Of a DNA stretch of 48,166 nt, positions 1-8,483 are shown in pieces. The notes below the pieces were generated by a model, which saw only the letters and a program-made list of their open reading frames with translations, was not told the origin of the DNA and searched no databases. Position numbers and translations under genes: made by a program. How positions within the stretch are numbered: the first letter of the stretch is position 1; each line of letters begins with the position of its first letter. Location: positions 1 through 48,166 of the forward strand of contig JAPLVK010000005.1 in assembly GCA_026397175.1 (NCBI GenBank), in the 5' to 3' direction. Source of the DNA: Candidatus Berkelbacteria bacterium. GTDB lineage: Bacteria > Patescibacteriota > UBA1384 > DTJR01.

Positions 1-357
1 CGGTAATTCGCCGACAGAGACACAATAAAATACCCAAAACAAAGTAAAAACAAAAAAACTCGCCAAATAGCGAGTGGTTTTATATTTATGAGCCGGAAAT
101 TACACAACTTTTACAAAATTTGACATTTGCCGACAGGCCCTTTTTCTGTTCTCGATCGTTAAGCTTATTCTTCCGACATTGCAATGTTATGGAAATAGTG
201 TCATTGGCTCAAGCGGTGAGCATCTTATAAATAACTACGGGGTTTTGGACATTATTCTTGTTTATGCCGTCATCAATACAATTTTCGGCATTATCTACCA
301 TTTTATTTTCGGCCGAAAATCGAAATAGTTCATAAATTAATAGGGCGAGTTTTTGAA

Positions 358-382
358 GTCATTCTGAACGAAGTGAAGAATC
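358..382 (+). repeat. Left copy of 25-bp inverted repeat GTCATTCTGAACGAAGTGAAGAATC flanking GIY-YIG gene
   Basis: Exact reverse complement at 720-744. Confidence 0.9.
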
Positions 383-413
383 TCCGACGAATGTCGGCTT
401 GTAAAATTTAGTT

Positions 414-698
414 ATGACTAAATCATATTGGGTGTATATCATGTCCAGCAAATCCAACACTCTGTATGTTGGCATAACTAATAATTTGCAAAGAAGAATT
501 TATGAACACAAGAATAAACTTCTTGGCGGATTTACTGCAAAATATAACATCAATAGATTGATCTTCTATCAAAATTTTTATTCACCCGAAGAAGCTATTG
601 CTGCAGAGAAAAAAATTAAGGGTTGGACCAGAAAGAAGAAAGTGGAGCTTATAAGGTCGTTTAACCCCGAATTTAAGGATTTATCTGAAGGCATTTGA
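414..698 (+). CDS. GIY-YIG endonuclease domain protein
   Basis: 94 aa; WVYIMSSKSNTLYVGITNNLQRRIYEHK motif typical of small GIY-YIG proteins. Confidence 0.9.
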   Translation: MTKSYWVYIMSSKSNTLYVGITNNLQRRIYEHKNKLLGGFTAKYNINRLIFYQNFYSPEEAIAAEKKIKGWTRKKKVELIRSFNPEFKDLSEGI

Positions 699-719
699 TC
701 CATTCCCGCATGCGCGGGG

Positions 720-744
720 GATTCTTCACTTCGTTCAGAATGAC
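720..744 (-). repeat. Right copy of 25-bp inverted repeat
   Basis: GATTCTTCACTTCGTTCAGAATGAC. Confidence 0.9.
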
Positions 745-752
745 AAGCGATA

Positions 753-983
753 TTACTTGGGGATTTTCTGGATCAAGTTCCAAATAAAGTTGCCTAACTG
801 CTTAACCGCAGGATAAGCGGCGGGGAGGAGAATTATAAACAAAATTATCCAGAACAAGTTGCGTTTAAAAAAATTAACCAGCGCAAAAATCAAGAAAAAC
901 AAAATCAAAATTGCCAACGGCACGCGATAAGTGGAGGGGATGAGTCCTAGGATGGTGTTGTAGAAAGAAATGATTGTATTCAT
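753..983 (-). CDS. Small membrane protein
   Basis: 76 aa ORF with two hydrophobic segments. Confidence 0.55.
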   Translation of the reverse strand: MNTIISFYNTILGLIPSTYRVPLAILILFFLIFALVNFFKRNLFWIILFIILLPAAYPAVKQLGNFIWNLIQKIPK

Positions 984-1106
984 TTAAATACATTCTAGCA
1001 TAAATCCTATCCAAATCATGATTTTCGATCACTCTAATTCACTCGAATTAAATCGCGAATATTCACTCGAATGGGCTTAATATTAGCGTGACGATTCGCG
1101 GAACCA

Positions 1107-2030
1107 TTAGTGTGCATTTGCGTGATCATTGCCTTCTTTTTGATTATGGTATTTCCGATGTACTTCGCGCAAATGTTTATCGGTTAAATGCGTATAAACC
1201 TGCGTCGTCGTAACCGAAGCGTGGCCTAGAAGTCCCTGAACGGATCGTAAATCTGCACCAGATCTTAAAATATCGGTCGCAAACGAATGACGAAGCGAAT
1301 GCGGTGAAACCTGCTTAACAATACCGGCGCGCTTGGCCGCTTCTTTAACAATTCTCTCAACTTGCCGCGTCGTAATTCGTCCTGTTTCCTTCTGTTTGTC
1401 TTCCTCCCGCACCGTTACAACGCGAATAAAAACCGCTTTGTCTTGATCGTGGCGCTTATCGAGGTATTGTTGCAGAGCATCGCGCGCGCTGTCGGACAGA
1501 AATACCACACGGCGCTTGCCTCCTTTGCCCAGAACCGAAAACTCCGAGCGCTGAAGATTAACCTGGTCGATATCTAAATTTACCAATTCCGAAACCCTTG
1601 TACCGGTCGAAAATAAAACTTCCAAAATCGCTTTGTTTCTAACCTCCAAAAGCCCACTTCCCGAATAAACCGCCAAAATCCGCTCGACCTCCTCTTTCTC
1701 TAGAAAATTAATTTGTCTCTCCGGCGTGTCGGCCAACTCGATTTTCTCCGGCGCGAGCGACTTAATATCCATTTTGGAGAGATATTTCAAAAAACTTCGA
1801 ATCGAGATCATATAATAATTGAGGGTTTTGTTCGCTAGCTCGCGCCGGTGCAAAGTAAGGCGCCATTTTTTAATCAATCCGAGATCGATTTTCTCTACAG
1901 AACTCACGCCATTTTCTTTGGCAAAATCTGCAAACTTACTTAAATATGCCTCATAATTTCTAATGGTGAGCGGGGAATGCCCCCGCTCCAGCTCGATATA
2001 TTCCAGAAATTCCCTTATGAGTTTGTCCAC
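1107..2030 (-). CDS. Tyrosine recombinase, XerC/XerD type
   Basis: SAM-like N-domain; TGTRVSELVNLD, HSLRHSFATDIL, LGHASVTTTQVYTH catalytic motifs. Confidence 0.95.
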   Translation of the reverse strand: MDKLIREFLEYIELERGHSPLTIRNYEAYLSKFADFAKENGVSSVEKIDLGLIKKWRLTLHRRELANKTLNYYMISIRSFLKYLSKMDIKSLAPEKIELADTPERQINFLEKEEVERILAVYSGSGLLEVRNKAILEVLFSTGTRVSELVNLDIDQVNLQRSEFSVLGKGGKRRVVFLSDSARDALQQYLDKRHDQDKAVFIRVVTVREEDKQKETGRITTRQVERIVKEAAKRAGIVKQVSPHSLRHSFATDILRSGADLRSVQGLLGHASVTTTQVYTHLTDKHLREVHRKYHNQKEGNDHANAH

Positions 2031-2131
2031 TTTATGAACTTTATAACTTTACGAACTTTATAAACTTATTTAATTTTACGACATCTTCCCCCAAACCACA
2101 ACTTGCCCATTTCTAACTTTTTAGTACAATA

Positions 2132-2722
2132 GTGGCGATGGATATTTTAACAATTGATCAAAATTTGCTCGAAGCGCTCAACCGTTTTTTTATTGGGCAA
2201 TCTTCAGCCGTTGACGGGCTATTTAAGTTTTTTGGGGTTTATTTTATCTATACCCTTCCGGTCATTCTTCTGGTCATGTGGTTTTTGATCAAGGATAGAC
2301 AAAAGCGAATTGCTCTGGTCATGTCGATGGTTTCGCTTGTAATTTCGATATTTGGTTTTAATAAATTAATTTCCCATTTTTGGTATCGCGCCCGACCGGA
2401 CATCATAGTTATCGGTCTCAAGGAAGTATTTTTCCACCGTCCGGACTTTTCGTTCCCCTCCGATCACGCCTCGGCTTTGTTTGCTATAACTTTCACTCTG
2501 TATTTATTCGGCTATAAAAAAGCGGCAAATTGGTTTCTACTCTATTCTCTAATTATCGTCTTTGCCCGGGTCGTGATTGCCGTTCATTATCCGCTTGATA
2601 TTATCGGCGGTGCCGCCGTGGCGTTAGCTGCATCGCTTGTTGTTTTTTGGCTCAAAAAACCGCTCACGAAATATATTTACGAACCGATTGTCTTTGTTTT
2701 AAAAAAAGTAAGGTTGGCATGA
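2132..2722 (+). CDS. PAP2-family phosphatase
   Basis: Membrane protein with FPSDHAS and RVVIAVHYPLDIIGG motifs. Confidence 0.9.
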   Translation: MAMDILTIDQNLLEALNRFFIGQSSAVDGLFKFFGVYFIYTLPVILLVMWFLIKDRQKRIALVMSMVSLVISIFGFNKLISHFWYRARPDIIVIGLKEVFFHRPDFSFPSDHASALFAITFTLYLFGYKKAANWFLLYSLIIVFARVVIAVHYPLDIIGGAAVALAASLVVFWLKKPLTKYIYEPIVFVLKKVRLA

Positions 2723-3327
2723 GAGAAAAAGAAGTTCGCCATGTAAGCGCCGAAATCATTTCCTGGCTTTTTTATCCGCCTTTGGTCGGCACGGTTTTTT
2801 TTGTGTTTTTGGTTTTTTGGTATTCGACAGATCTGAATCAAGGCCTTCATTGGTTGGTTGCTATTTCGCCATTTTTGATTTTTATTCCGCTAATTTATTT
2901 TGTGATCTCATTTAAGCTCGGTTGGATTAGCGACATTGATTTAACCGATCGCAAAGAACGCCCGATTTTCCTTTCGGCTTTTATCGTATCTTTGGCATTA
3001 GCGTCGGCCCTCCTTTATCTTTTATCTGTTCCGACTAAATTTTTTGTTTATGTTTTTTCGGGGTTAGTGATGACCGTCGTCACTTCGATTATCACATTAT
3101 TTTGGAAAATCAGCTTTCATACCGCTGTAACCACTAGTGTCGTTACAGCTATCACTATTCTAGGCGGGCCGCAATTTTGGCCTCTATTTTTACTAATCCC
3201 AATCATCGGTTGGGCCAGAGTCATGCTTAAAAAGCACACTTTTTGGCAAGTTGTCGGCGGTGCATTAGTCGCTTTTGTTATCACCGAGGGAGTGTTTTTG
3301 GCTTTTGGTTTTAATGTTCTTTTTTAA
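2719..3327 (+). CDS. PAP2-like integral membrane protein
   Basis: Overlaps the preceding stop by ATGA; multi-TM, C-terminal KHTFWQVVGGALV. Confidence 0.6.
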   Translation: MREKEVRHVSAEIISWLFYPPLVGTVFFVFLVFWYSTDLNQGLHWLVAISPFLIFIPLIYFVISFKLGWISDIDLTDRKERPIFLSAFIVSLALASALLYLLSVPTKFFVYVFSGLVMTVVTSIITLFWKISFHTAVTTSVVTAITILGGPQFWPLFLLIPIIGWARVMLKKHTFWQVVGGALVAFVITEGVFLAFGFNVLF

Positions 3328-3332
3328 AAATT

Positions 3333-3953
3333 ATGACGGCAATTTTATCTTTTTTTAGCCATTTTATAATCAACACAATTTCCTCGATGGGATATTTTGG
3401 GGTGGCGGTTTTGATGGCAATCGGTGCTTTCAATATTCCGCTACCCTCCGAGGTGATTTTGCCGTTTTCCGGTTTTTTGGTTTGGTCGGGACAGTTCAAC
3501 TTATTTTTAGTGGCACTTTTTGCCTGCTTGGGCTGGCTTTTTGGCGCGTTTTTTTCTTATTATTTAGGGATTTACGGTGGCCGGCCGCTAATTAACCGCT
3601 TTGGAAAATATGTCTTGCTCTCACACCACGATTTGGACAACACCGAAAAATTTTTTGCTAAATATGGCGAAATTGCGGTTTTTGTCGGCCAGCTTTTGCC
3701 GATTGTCAGAAATTTTATTTCCCTTGCGGCCGGCATTTCGAAACTGAAATTTTGGAAATTTATTTCTTATACTTTGGCGGGCGCGTTTCTCTGGGCGCTT
3801 TTGTTAACTTGGATCGGTGTCAAACTCGGCGAAAACTGGGACTTGGTCAAGGTTTACTTTCATAAATTTGATGTGTTGATAGCGGTCTTGATTGTGTTGG
3901 CGATTGCCTTGTATATCTGGCGACATATTAAAAATTCGAAAAATCACGAATAA
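3333..3953 (+). CDS. DedA-family (SNARE-associated/VTT) membrane protein
   Basis: PSEVILPFSGFL, GRPLINRFGKYVLL, VGQLLPIVRNFISLAAGISKL. Confidence 0.9.
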   Translation: MTAILSFFSHFIINTISSMGYFGVAVLMAIGAFNIPLPSEVILPFSGFLVWSGQFNLFLVALFACLGWLFGAFFSYYLGIYGGRPLINRFGKYVLLSHHDLDNTEKFFAKYGEIAVFVGQLLPIVRNFISLAAGISKLKFWKFISYTLAGAFLWALLLTWIGVKLGENWDLVKVYFHKFDVLIAVLIVLAIALYIWRHIKNSKNHE

Positions 3954-4076
3954 CGAATTTAGAATTATGAATTACGGATTAGTCGATTTTTTACTTTAAA
4001 AACTTTCTAACTTTACCCGCCTGCAGAAGCTGTCGCTTCAGCGACTGCGGGCAGGCGAACTTTATAAACTATTGCT

Positions 4077-4601
4077 ATGCTTATTGATTTATCTAAATTT
4101 ACTAATATCCCTGTCGGGTCTTTCGAGGCCGAGGAAAAAGTGGGCAAAGTCCTGCGCCCGCTTTTAAATCCCGACGAAGGCCGCGTGATCGGTTTTGCGG
4201 TTTTAACCCGAGAACTTTTCCCGAAACTTAAAGTCCTTTCGATTCAGGATGTAGTTGATATTGATCGAAACGGGCTGGTGATAAGATCGGCTGATTCGCT
4301 GGTTGACTCAAAAGAGATTGTGCGGATTGCGGAAATTTTAAAAAAGAAGTTTGACTTAATCGGACTCAAAACATACTTTCAGTCGGGCGAAAAATTAGGG
4401 AGAGTGAGCGATGCGGTGATCGAAAGCCAAACGGGTGATATCACACGACTTTATGTCGGATCGCTTTTTAAAAATTTTGCCTTTGAAAAATCCAAAATTT
4501 ACGAGATCGCTTGGACAAAAGTTGTTGTAAAAGACGAAAAAAATCAAAAGAGCAAAGTTCGGCCAAAAATCGTCCCCTCCGAACTCCCAGAACCGGCCTA
4601 G
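4077..4601 (+). CDS. PRC-barrel domain protein
   Basis: Two PRC-barrel-like halves: IPVGSFEAEEKVGKVLRPLLNPDEGRVIGF and GEKLGRVSDAVIESQTGDITRLYV. Confidence 0.7.
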   Translation: MLIDLSKFTNIPVGSFEAEEKVGKVLRPLLNPDEGRVIGFAVLTRELFPKLKVLSIQDVVDIDRNGLVIRSADSLVDSKEIVRIAEILKKKFDLIGLKTYFQSGEKLGRVSDAVIESQTGDITRLYVGSLFKNFAFEKSKIYEIAWTKVVVKDEKNQKSKVRPKIVPSELPEPA

Positions 4602-4627
4602 CGAGAAATACTTGTCTCTAGACATGA

Positions 4628-4657
4628 AAAGGGGCGGCTCCAGCTGGAGCCGCCCCT
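4628..4657 (-). terminator. Hairpin terminator of the cassette-A lipoprotein gene
   Basis: AGGGGCGGCTCCAGCTGGAGCCGCCCCT perfect palindrome, A/T-rich on both sides. Confidence 0.8.
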
Positions 4658-4679
4658 TTATTTGTGGGTCGTTTCGACC

Positions 4680-5375
4680 TCATCCTCGTCCGGTTTGGAC
4701 GAGGACGGTGAACTTCTTGCCGGCGACATCGCCGACAAGGGTCTGTGGCCCGAACCCCTCGCGGGAGCGGACCTCGATCTGCCGCGCTTTGTCGCCGAGG
4801 ACCGTGATCACGAGGCCCTCCGGCACCGTCCAGAGGACGGGTATGTCCGGCGACCCGGGCCAGCCGGGATAGCCGCTTGCATAGTGGTCAATCCAAGTCA
4901 CCTTGATGGTAACCGGACTGACATAGTCGGCGATCCCGCCGTCGAAGACCGCGTCGGAGACCTTGGTCGCGCCTTCGACGAGAATCTCTAGTTTATCCGG
5001 GATGATGTGGGTGGTAACCACATGAACCCGAGAAACCTCGGATCCATTTACCATCAACGCGACATCAGCCTGCCAGCTGGAAAGTGCCGTCGCTTCCCAG
5101 ATGCCAGGGCTGACCCTGTTGAGCGCGATGGCGTCGGTCTGCAAACAGACCAGCTCTACCGGCCGGTTAGGCGTGTCGCCGACCAGCGTCCACCGTTGGA
5201 CGCCGACGAGGCTAATGACGCCACTCGGCGTCGGCAACGGTACCTCGACCCGGATTTGCTCGGGGGCCGGAGGGTTGATCGGGGGGATAACCGGCGTGAC
5301 GCCCGTGCTGCCACCGCAACCACCGAGCGCCATCATCAGTACCGCAATTCCCACCAACAACAATGTCGTCTTCAT
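4680..5375 (-). CDS. Putative lipoprotein (cassette A)
   Basis: Signal peptide with LGGC lipobox; GC-rich; SD GGGAGAG before ATG. Confidence 0.75.
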   Translation of the reverse strand: MKTTLLLVGIAVLMMALGGCGGSTGVTPVIPPINPPAPEQIRVEVPLPTPSGVISLVGVQRWTLVGDTPNRPVELVCLQTDAIALNRVSPGIWEATALSSWQADVALMVNGSEVSRVHVVTTHIIPDKLEILVEGATKVSDAVFDGGIADYVSPVTIKVTWIDHYASGYPGWPGSPDIPVLWTVPEGLVITVLGDKARQIEVRSREGFGPQTLVGDVAGKKFTVLVQTGRG

Positions 5376-5456
5376 TCGAAACTCTCCCTTTGCCCCTATC
5401 GGGGCCCGTCAAACAACTCGGCCGAAACACTTATGTGTTTCTAAACCGTTCGAGAG

Positions 5457-5485
5457 AGCATACCATATAACTGGAGAAAAGTCAA
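5457..5485 (-). promoter_or_regulatory. Sigma70-type promoter of cassette A
   Basis: TTGACT-17-TATGCT on the minus strand. Confidence 0.75.
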
Positions 5486-5558
5486 GGTCGGTACCACGAC
5501 ATCAGAAGTGCTTTACTCAAGGCCCGACAGCTTCAAAACCTGCCGGGCTTTTCTCTTT

Positions 5559-5644
5559 AATGTACAATTTTCTCCCAGCCTACCGGTCTTCGACTCTGAA
5601 GCTCAGACTTGAAGAGCAGGCAGGGATCGAGAAAATTGTACATT
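5559..5644. repeat. Long inverted repeat, 16-bp arms AATGTACAATTTTCTC / GAGAAAATTGTACATT
   Basis: Exact complementarity of arms with nested inner hairpin TCTGAagcTCAGA. Confidence 0.9.
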
Positions 5645-5661
5645 TTAAGAGGTAAATTAAT

Positions 5662-5695
5662 TTACTCATTCCCTACGATCGTATCAAATGAGTAA
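5662..5695. repeat. Inverted repeat TTACTCATT...AATGAGTAA
   Basis: 9-bp perfect arms, 16-nt centre containing ACGATCGT. Confidence 0.85.
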
Positions 5696-5730
5696 CCCCC
5701 AAACTCCACCCGGCGGGTGGAGTTTGGGGG
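5696..5730. terminator. 35-nt perfect hairpin CCCCCAAACTCCACCCGgCGGGTGGAGTTTGGGGG
   Basis: 17-bp arms around one central base; strand and function unclear. Confidence 0.5.
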
Positions 5731-5749
5731 TCTTTGGCCAACATTTCTT

Positions 5750-5778
5750 TTGACTTTTTTGCGAGTTTGAGCTAAGAT
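5750..5778 (+). promoter_or_regulatory. Sigma70-type promoter of cassette B
   Basis: TTGACT-17-TAAGAT. Confidence 0.65.
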
Positions 5779-5797
5779 AACATCTTACTGGAATCTG

Positions 5798-6226
5798 TTG
5801 CTGACAATCCTCTTCTGGATCGTAGGCATCGCCTACTGTGGGTTTGCAGCGTTTCTTGTTTGGGAGGCGATTTGTCTACCGGGAGCGGATGCAAACTATG
5901 ATATTGGGCTTGCTATCCCGCTGGGAGCGCTTGGCTTGATTGCCTGCCTGATCGCATTTAGATGTTGCACTCGATGTGCGAGGATCAAGCCGAAAAGAGA
6001 GATGCGGTTGTACGAACGGCAGTGGAGAATCGTGTGCTTTCTCTTGGGTTATGTACTGGTGCTTTGTGCTTTGACTGTTGCCTGGTCTGTGGCTCATGCG
6101 GTCCGTTTGGGAATTGCCTATGATGGATACAGGCAAACCGGCTGGATTATGGCTGGTGTCATGGCGATCGCTGGGATTGGCTTTCTGTGTTTTGCCATCA
6201 AACGCTTCAAGACCGAGGAGAAATGA
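5798..6226 (+). CDS. Membrane protein of unknown function (cassette B)
   Basis: 142 aa, four hydrophobic segments; TTG start, no clear SD. Confidence 0.6.
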   Translation: MLTILFWIVGIAYCGFAAFLVWEAICLPGADANYDIGLAIPLGALGLIACLIAFRCCTRCARIKPKREMRLYERQWRIVCFLLGYVLVLCALTVAWSVAHAVRLGIAYDGYRQTGWIMAGVMAIAGIGFLCFAIKRFKTEEK

Positions 6227-6257
6227 TGCTTGCACAAAAATCTCGGTTGAAATCACA

Positions 6258-6284
6258 TGGGCGGCGTCTTCTGGACGCCGCCCA
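6258..6284 (+). terminator. Rho-independent terminator of cassette B
   Basis: TGGGCGGCGTCttctgGACGCCGCCCA followed by TTCTTTTTA. Confidence 0.9.
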
Positions 6285-6303
6285 TTCTTTTTATAAAAAC
6301 AAA

Positions 6304-6345
6304 AAGCCCGACACATTCCGATTGTTAGTCGAAATGGCCGGGCTT
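6304..6345 (-). terminator. Rho-independent terminator of cassette C
   Basis: AAGCCCG...CGGGCTT with inner stem; minus-strand T tract CTTTTTGTTTTTAT. Confidence 0.85.
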
Positions 6346-6385
6346 GGGGGAACTTATATCTGGCCAGAAAATGGCCGAAGATCGG

Positions 6386-6715
6386 CTATTCGGTCAGATC
6401 AAAGGCCTTCTTGATGCGATCCAGCAGCTCACCCTCGGGTTTCTCGCCGATGAAAGTGTCTTTCTGTTCGCCGTCATCCAGTATGACCACCGTAGGAATT
6501 GCGCGGATCTTATACTTGGTAGCAGCGTGTTTGTGGTCTTCGATATTGACCATGATGACCTGGATAGTGTCCGGCAGCTGCTTAGCAACCAAACCAAGAT
6601 CCCTGTTCATCCTCCGATATGGTGCGCACCAAACCCAAAAAACGAGAACCACCTTCTTACCGGCGAGCATTTGGCCCAAATCTTGCTCTTCCAGCTCGAC
6701 AATTGCGGCTGCCAT
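6386..6715 (-). CDS. Thioredoxin-fold protein with WCAPY active site (cassette C gene 2)
   Basis: VVLVFWVWCAPYRRM, IRAIPTVVILDDGE cis-Pro region; SD GAGGTGA before ATG at 6715. Confidence 0.8.
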   Translation of the reverse strand: MAAAIVELEEQDLGQMLAGKKVVLVFWVWCAPYRRMNRDLGLVAKQLPDTIQVIMVNIEDHKHAATKYKIRAIPTVVILDDGEQKDTFIGEKPEGELLDRIKKAFDLTE

Positions 6716-6758
6716 GCAACTCACCTCGGTGGGTTACGGTATTGTTGCTCGTGCTTTG

Positions 6759-7056
6759 TTACTGCCCGACGATTTTGACGACGAGAGTGCGCTTCTCTGG
6801 ATCGAATGCGACCAGCTCGTAGCGGGTCGTGATATCCGAAAAGTTCATAACTCGGACTTTAGTAGTTCTGCTCTCGATCATCTCTCTAACATTGATACCA
6901 GCCTCGGCCGACTTGGCATAATATGCCAAACTAACCAAGTGAGGGTGGTCAATGCCAACTGTCCCAACACCCTCGACAGTAACAGTCAACTCTCCGATGA
7001 ACAGATCGTCAAGGGTTGGTGAACTTACAACTGGGGGGGGTCTGACCTTCTTTCAT
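6759..7056 (-). pseudogene. Small protein of unknown function, frame interrupted at an 8-nt poly-G/C tract (cassette C gene 1)
   Basis: SD + ATG at 7056 is out of frame with the 76-aa ORF; removing one base from the G8 run (7033-7040) restores one frame. Confidence 0.6.
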
Positions 7057-7115
7057 TGTCAATCTTCCTTTCAAGATGCGAAATGCGTTTTGTCCCGCCG
7101 GGGCGGATTCACAAG

Positions 7116-7144
7116 ATAATATTCTTATTAGTTAAAAAAATCAA
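7116..7144 (-). promoter_or_regulatory. Sigma70-type promoter of cassette C
   Basis: TTGATT-17-TATTAT. Confidence 0.7.
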
Positions 7145-7230
7145 GCGAAAATTTAAAAAATATAGTTCAAAGCCAAAAACCACAACTTATAATTATTTAA
7201 CTTATTAGTTTTAAGTTATGGTTGGAGACC

Positions 7231-7259
7231 TTGACATTTGCCCTGTTTTATGGTATAGT
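7231..7259 (+). promoter_or_regulatory. Sigma70-type promoter of cassette D
   Basis: TTGACA-17-TATAGT. Confidence 0.8.
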
Positions 7260-7384
7260 TCTCGGTTGCGCTCAAGAACGATAGCGTACATTTGACAACT
7301 TGGTTTTAATCCCAGGTGGCTCTGGGAAAAGATACAGAAAAAGACCGCTTTTTTGCGGTCGAATCTTAGGGAGGCGTACCTGAC

Positions 7385-8275
7385 ATGAAGAAGACAGTAG
7401 TGGTTTTGGCTGTACTGATGGTTGTTTTCGCGAGCATAACCGCCGCGTTCGCGGCGCCGGAGAAGACTGGCCGCAAAGCCGTCGTCGTAATCAGCGAGAT
7501 CAGCGACAAGTACGCAGAGCCCCGGGGACCGCGTGGTCCCTGGGGACCGAGCGGTTGGGATGGGGGACCCCCGAACATCGTCACGCATACCTACCGCCCT
7601 TCTGCTCCGGAACCCTATAGGGGGCCGTATGCAGGGGAGCCGATGATGATGCCGAACAGCAGCACCGATGCTGGGATGACACAATCCCAGGCGCAGACCC
7701 ACACCGTGGCCTTCGACCCCAACCCCGCGCCGATACTGGTGTCGTCTGGGCTGCCCAAGTGGGCAGACCAGGAATGGCAGGGGGCCGTCGCGAACGGCAC
7801 CGTCAACGGTTACCCGGGCGGCAACACAAGCCCGAATCGGGTAGCCACCCGCGCCGAGTCCTTGAATATGGCGCGCGCCGCGGCAAAGCAGGCAGTCAGC
7901 CAGGCAATGCAGAATGTTCTGCCATGGCTGATCATGGCCGCCGTTATCCTCATCATCTTGGCCCTCACAGCCATCTTGATGAGATCGCGGCAGCCGGCGC
8001 CGTCCATCTCCGTTAGAGTCGTCTTCCCCGAGGGGCTCATCCAGGGGCCGCTCTTGACCGCGAATGTTTGCGGCGGGGAAGGCGGCGCTGGTGGCGACAT
8101 CAATGTCGCCAAGGGGATGAACTCCACCGCCGGCCCGACATTTGTCGGCGACGGAGATGCCCCGATCATCGTCGTCGTTTCGGAGCCCGAACCCGGCGGC
8201 GACACGACAGAGATGCCGCCGGCCGATCCCGACCCGGACGACTTTGACGACTGGCCCGTCCCGCCACCGGCGTAG
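7385..8275 (+). CDS. Exported/membrane-anchored protein with an SLH-like motif (cassette D)
   Basis: N-terminal signal peptide, WADQEWQGAVANGTVNGYPGGNTSPNRVATRAES SLH-like segment, one internal TM; SD GGGAGG. Confidence 0.7.
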   Translation: MKKTVVVLAVLMVVFASITAAFAAPEKTGRKAVVVISEISDKYAEPRGPRGPWGPSGWDGGPPNIVTHTYRPSAPEPYRGPYAGEPMMMPNSSTDAGMTQSQAQTHTVAFDPNPAPILVSSGLPKWADQEWQGAVANGTVNGYPGGNTSPNRVATRAESLNMARAAAKQAVSQAMQNVLPWLIMAAVILIILALTAILMRSRQPAPSISVRVVFPEGLIQGPLLTANVCGGEGGAGGDINVAKGMNSTAGPTFVGDGDAPIIVVVSEPEPGGDTTEMPPADPDPDDFDDWPVPPPA

Positions 8276-8296
8276 TTGAGCCACCAACTATGCCTC

Positions 8297-8335
8297 ACCG
8301 GGCCGTTTTGCGCATCTAGCGCGAAGCGGTCCGGT
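8297..8335 (+). terminator. Terminator of cassette D
   Basis: ACCGG-gCCG...CGG-tCCGGT hairpin followed by TTTTGTTTTTATTTT. Confidence 0.8.
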
Positions 8336-8483
8336 TTTGTTTTTATTTTGAAATGATATACTGGAGTAAGAAATTTAAAAACTAATTGAGTCCCCCTTCG
8401 CCCCGCTTTGCTCGTTGAGCTTCGCGGCGCTACGGAGGGACTTTCGGGCCCCGCCATAGGCGGGACTCGAAGCGGAGGAAAAT

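Noticed and set aside
90-330. Degenerate membrane-protein reading frame before the GIY-YIG unit
   Set aside because: Open frame without a convincing start codon or SD; cannot be distinguished from chance or a gene remnant.
1107-2030. XerC/D gene as integrase of a mobile island
   Set aside because: No attachment-site duplication or cargo found beside it; consistent with a housekeeping recombinase.
4612-5655. Plus-strand ORFs overlapping the cassette-A lipoprotein (86-184 aa)
   Set aside because: Opposite a well-supported minus-strand lipoprotein gene; no SD or recognisable domain.
7211-8287. Long minus-strand ORFs opposite cassette D (358 aa) and at 7810-8688
   Set aside because: Antisense open frames in GC-rich DNA; Arg/Gly/Asp-rich translations, whereas the plus ORF has signal peptide, SD, promoter and terminator.
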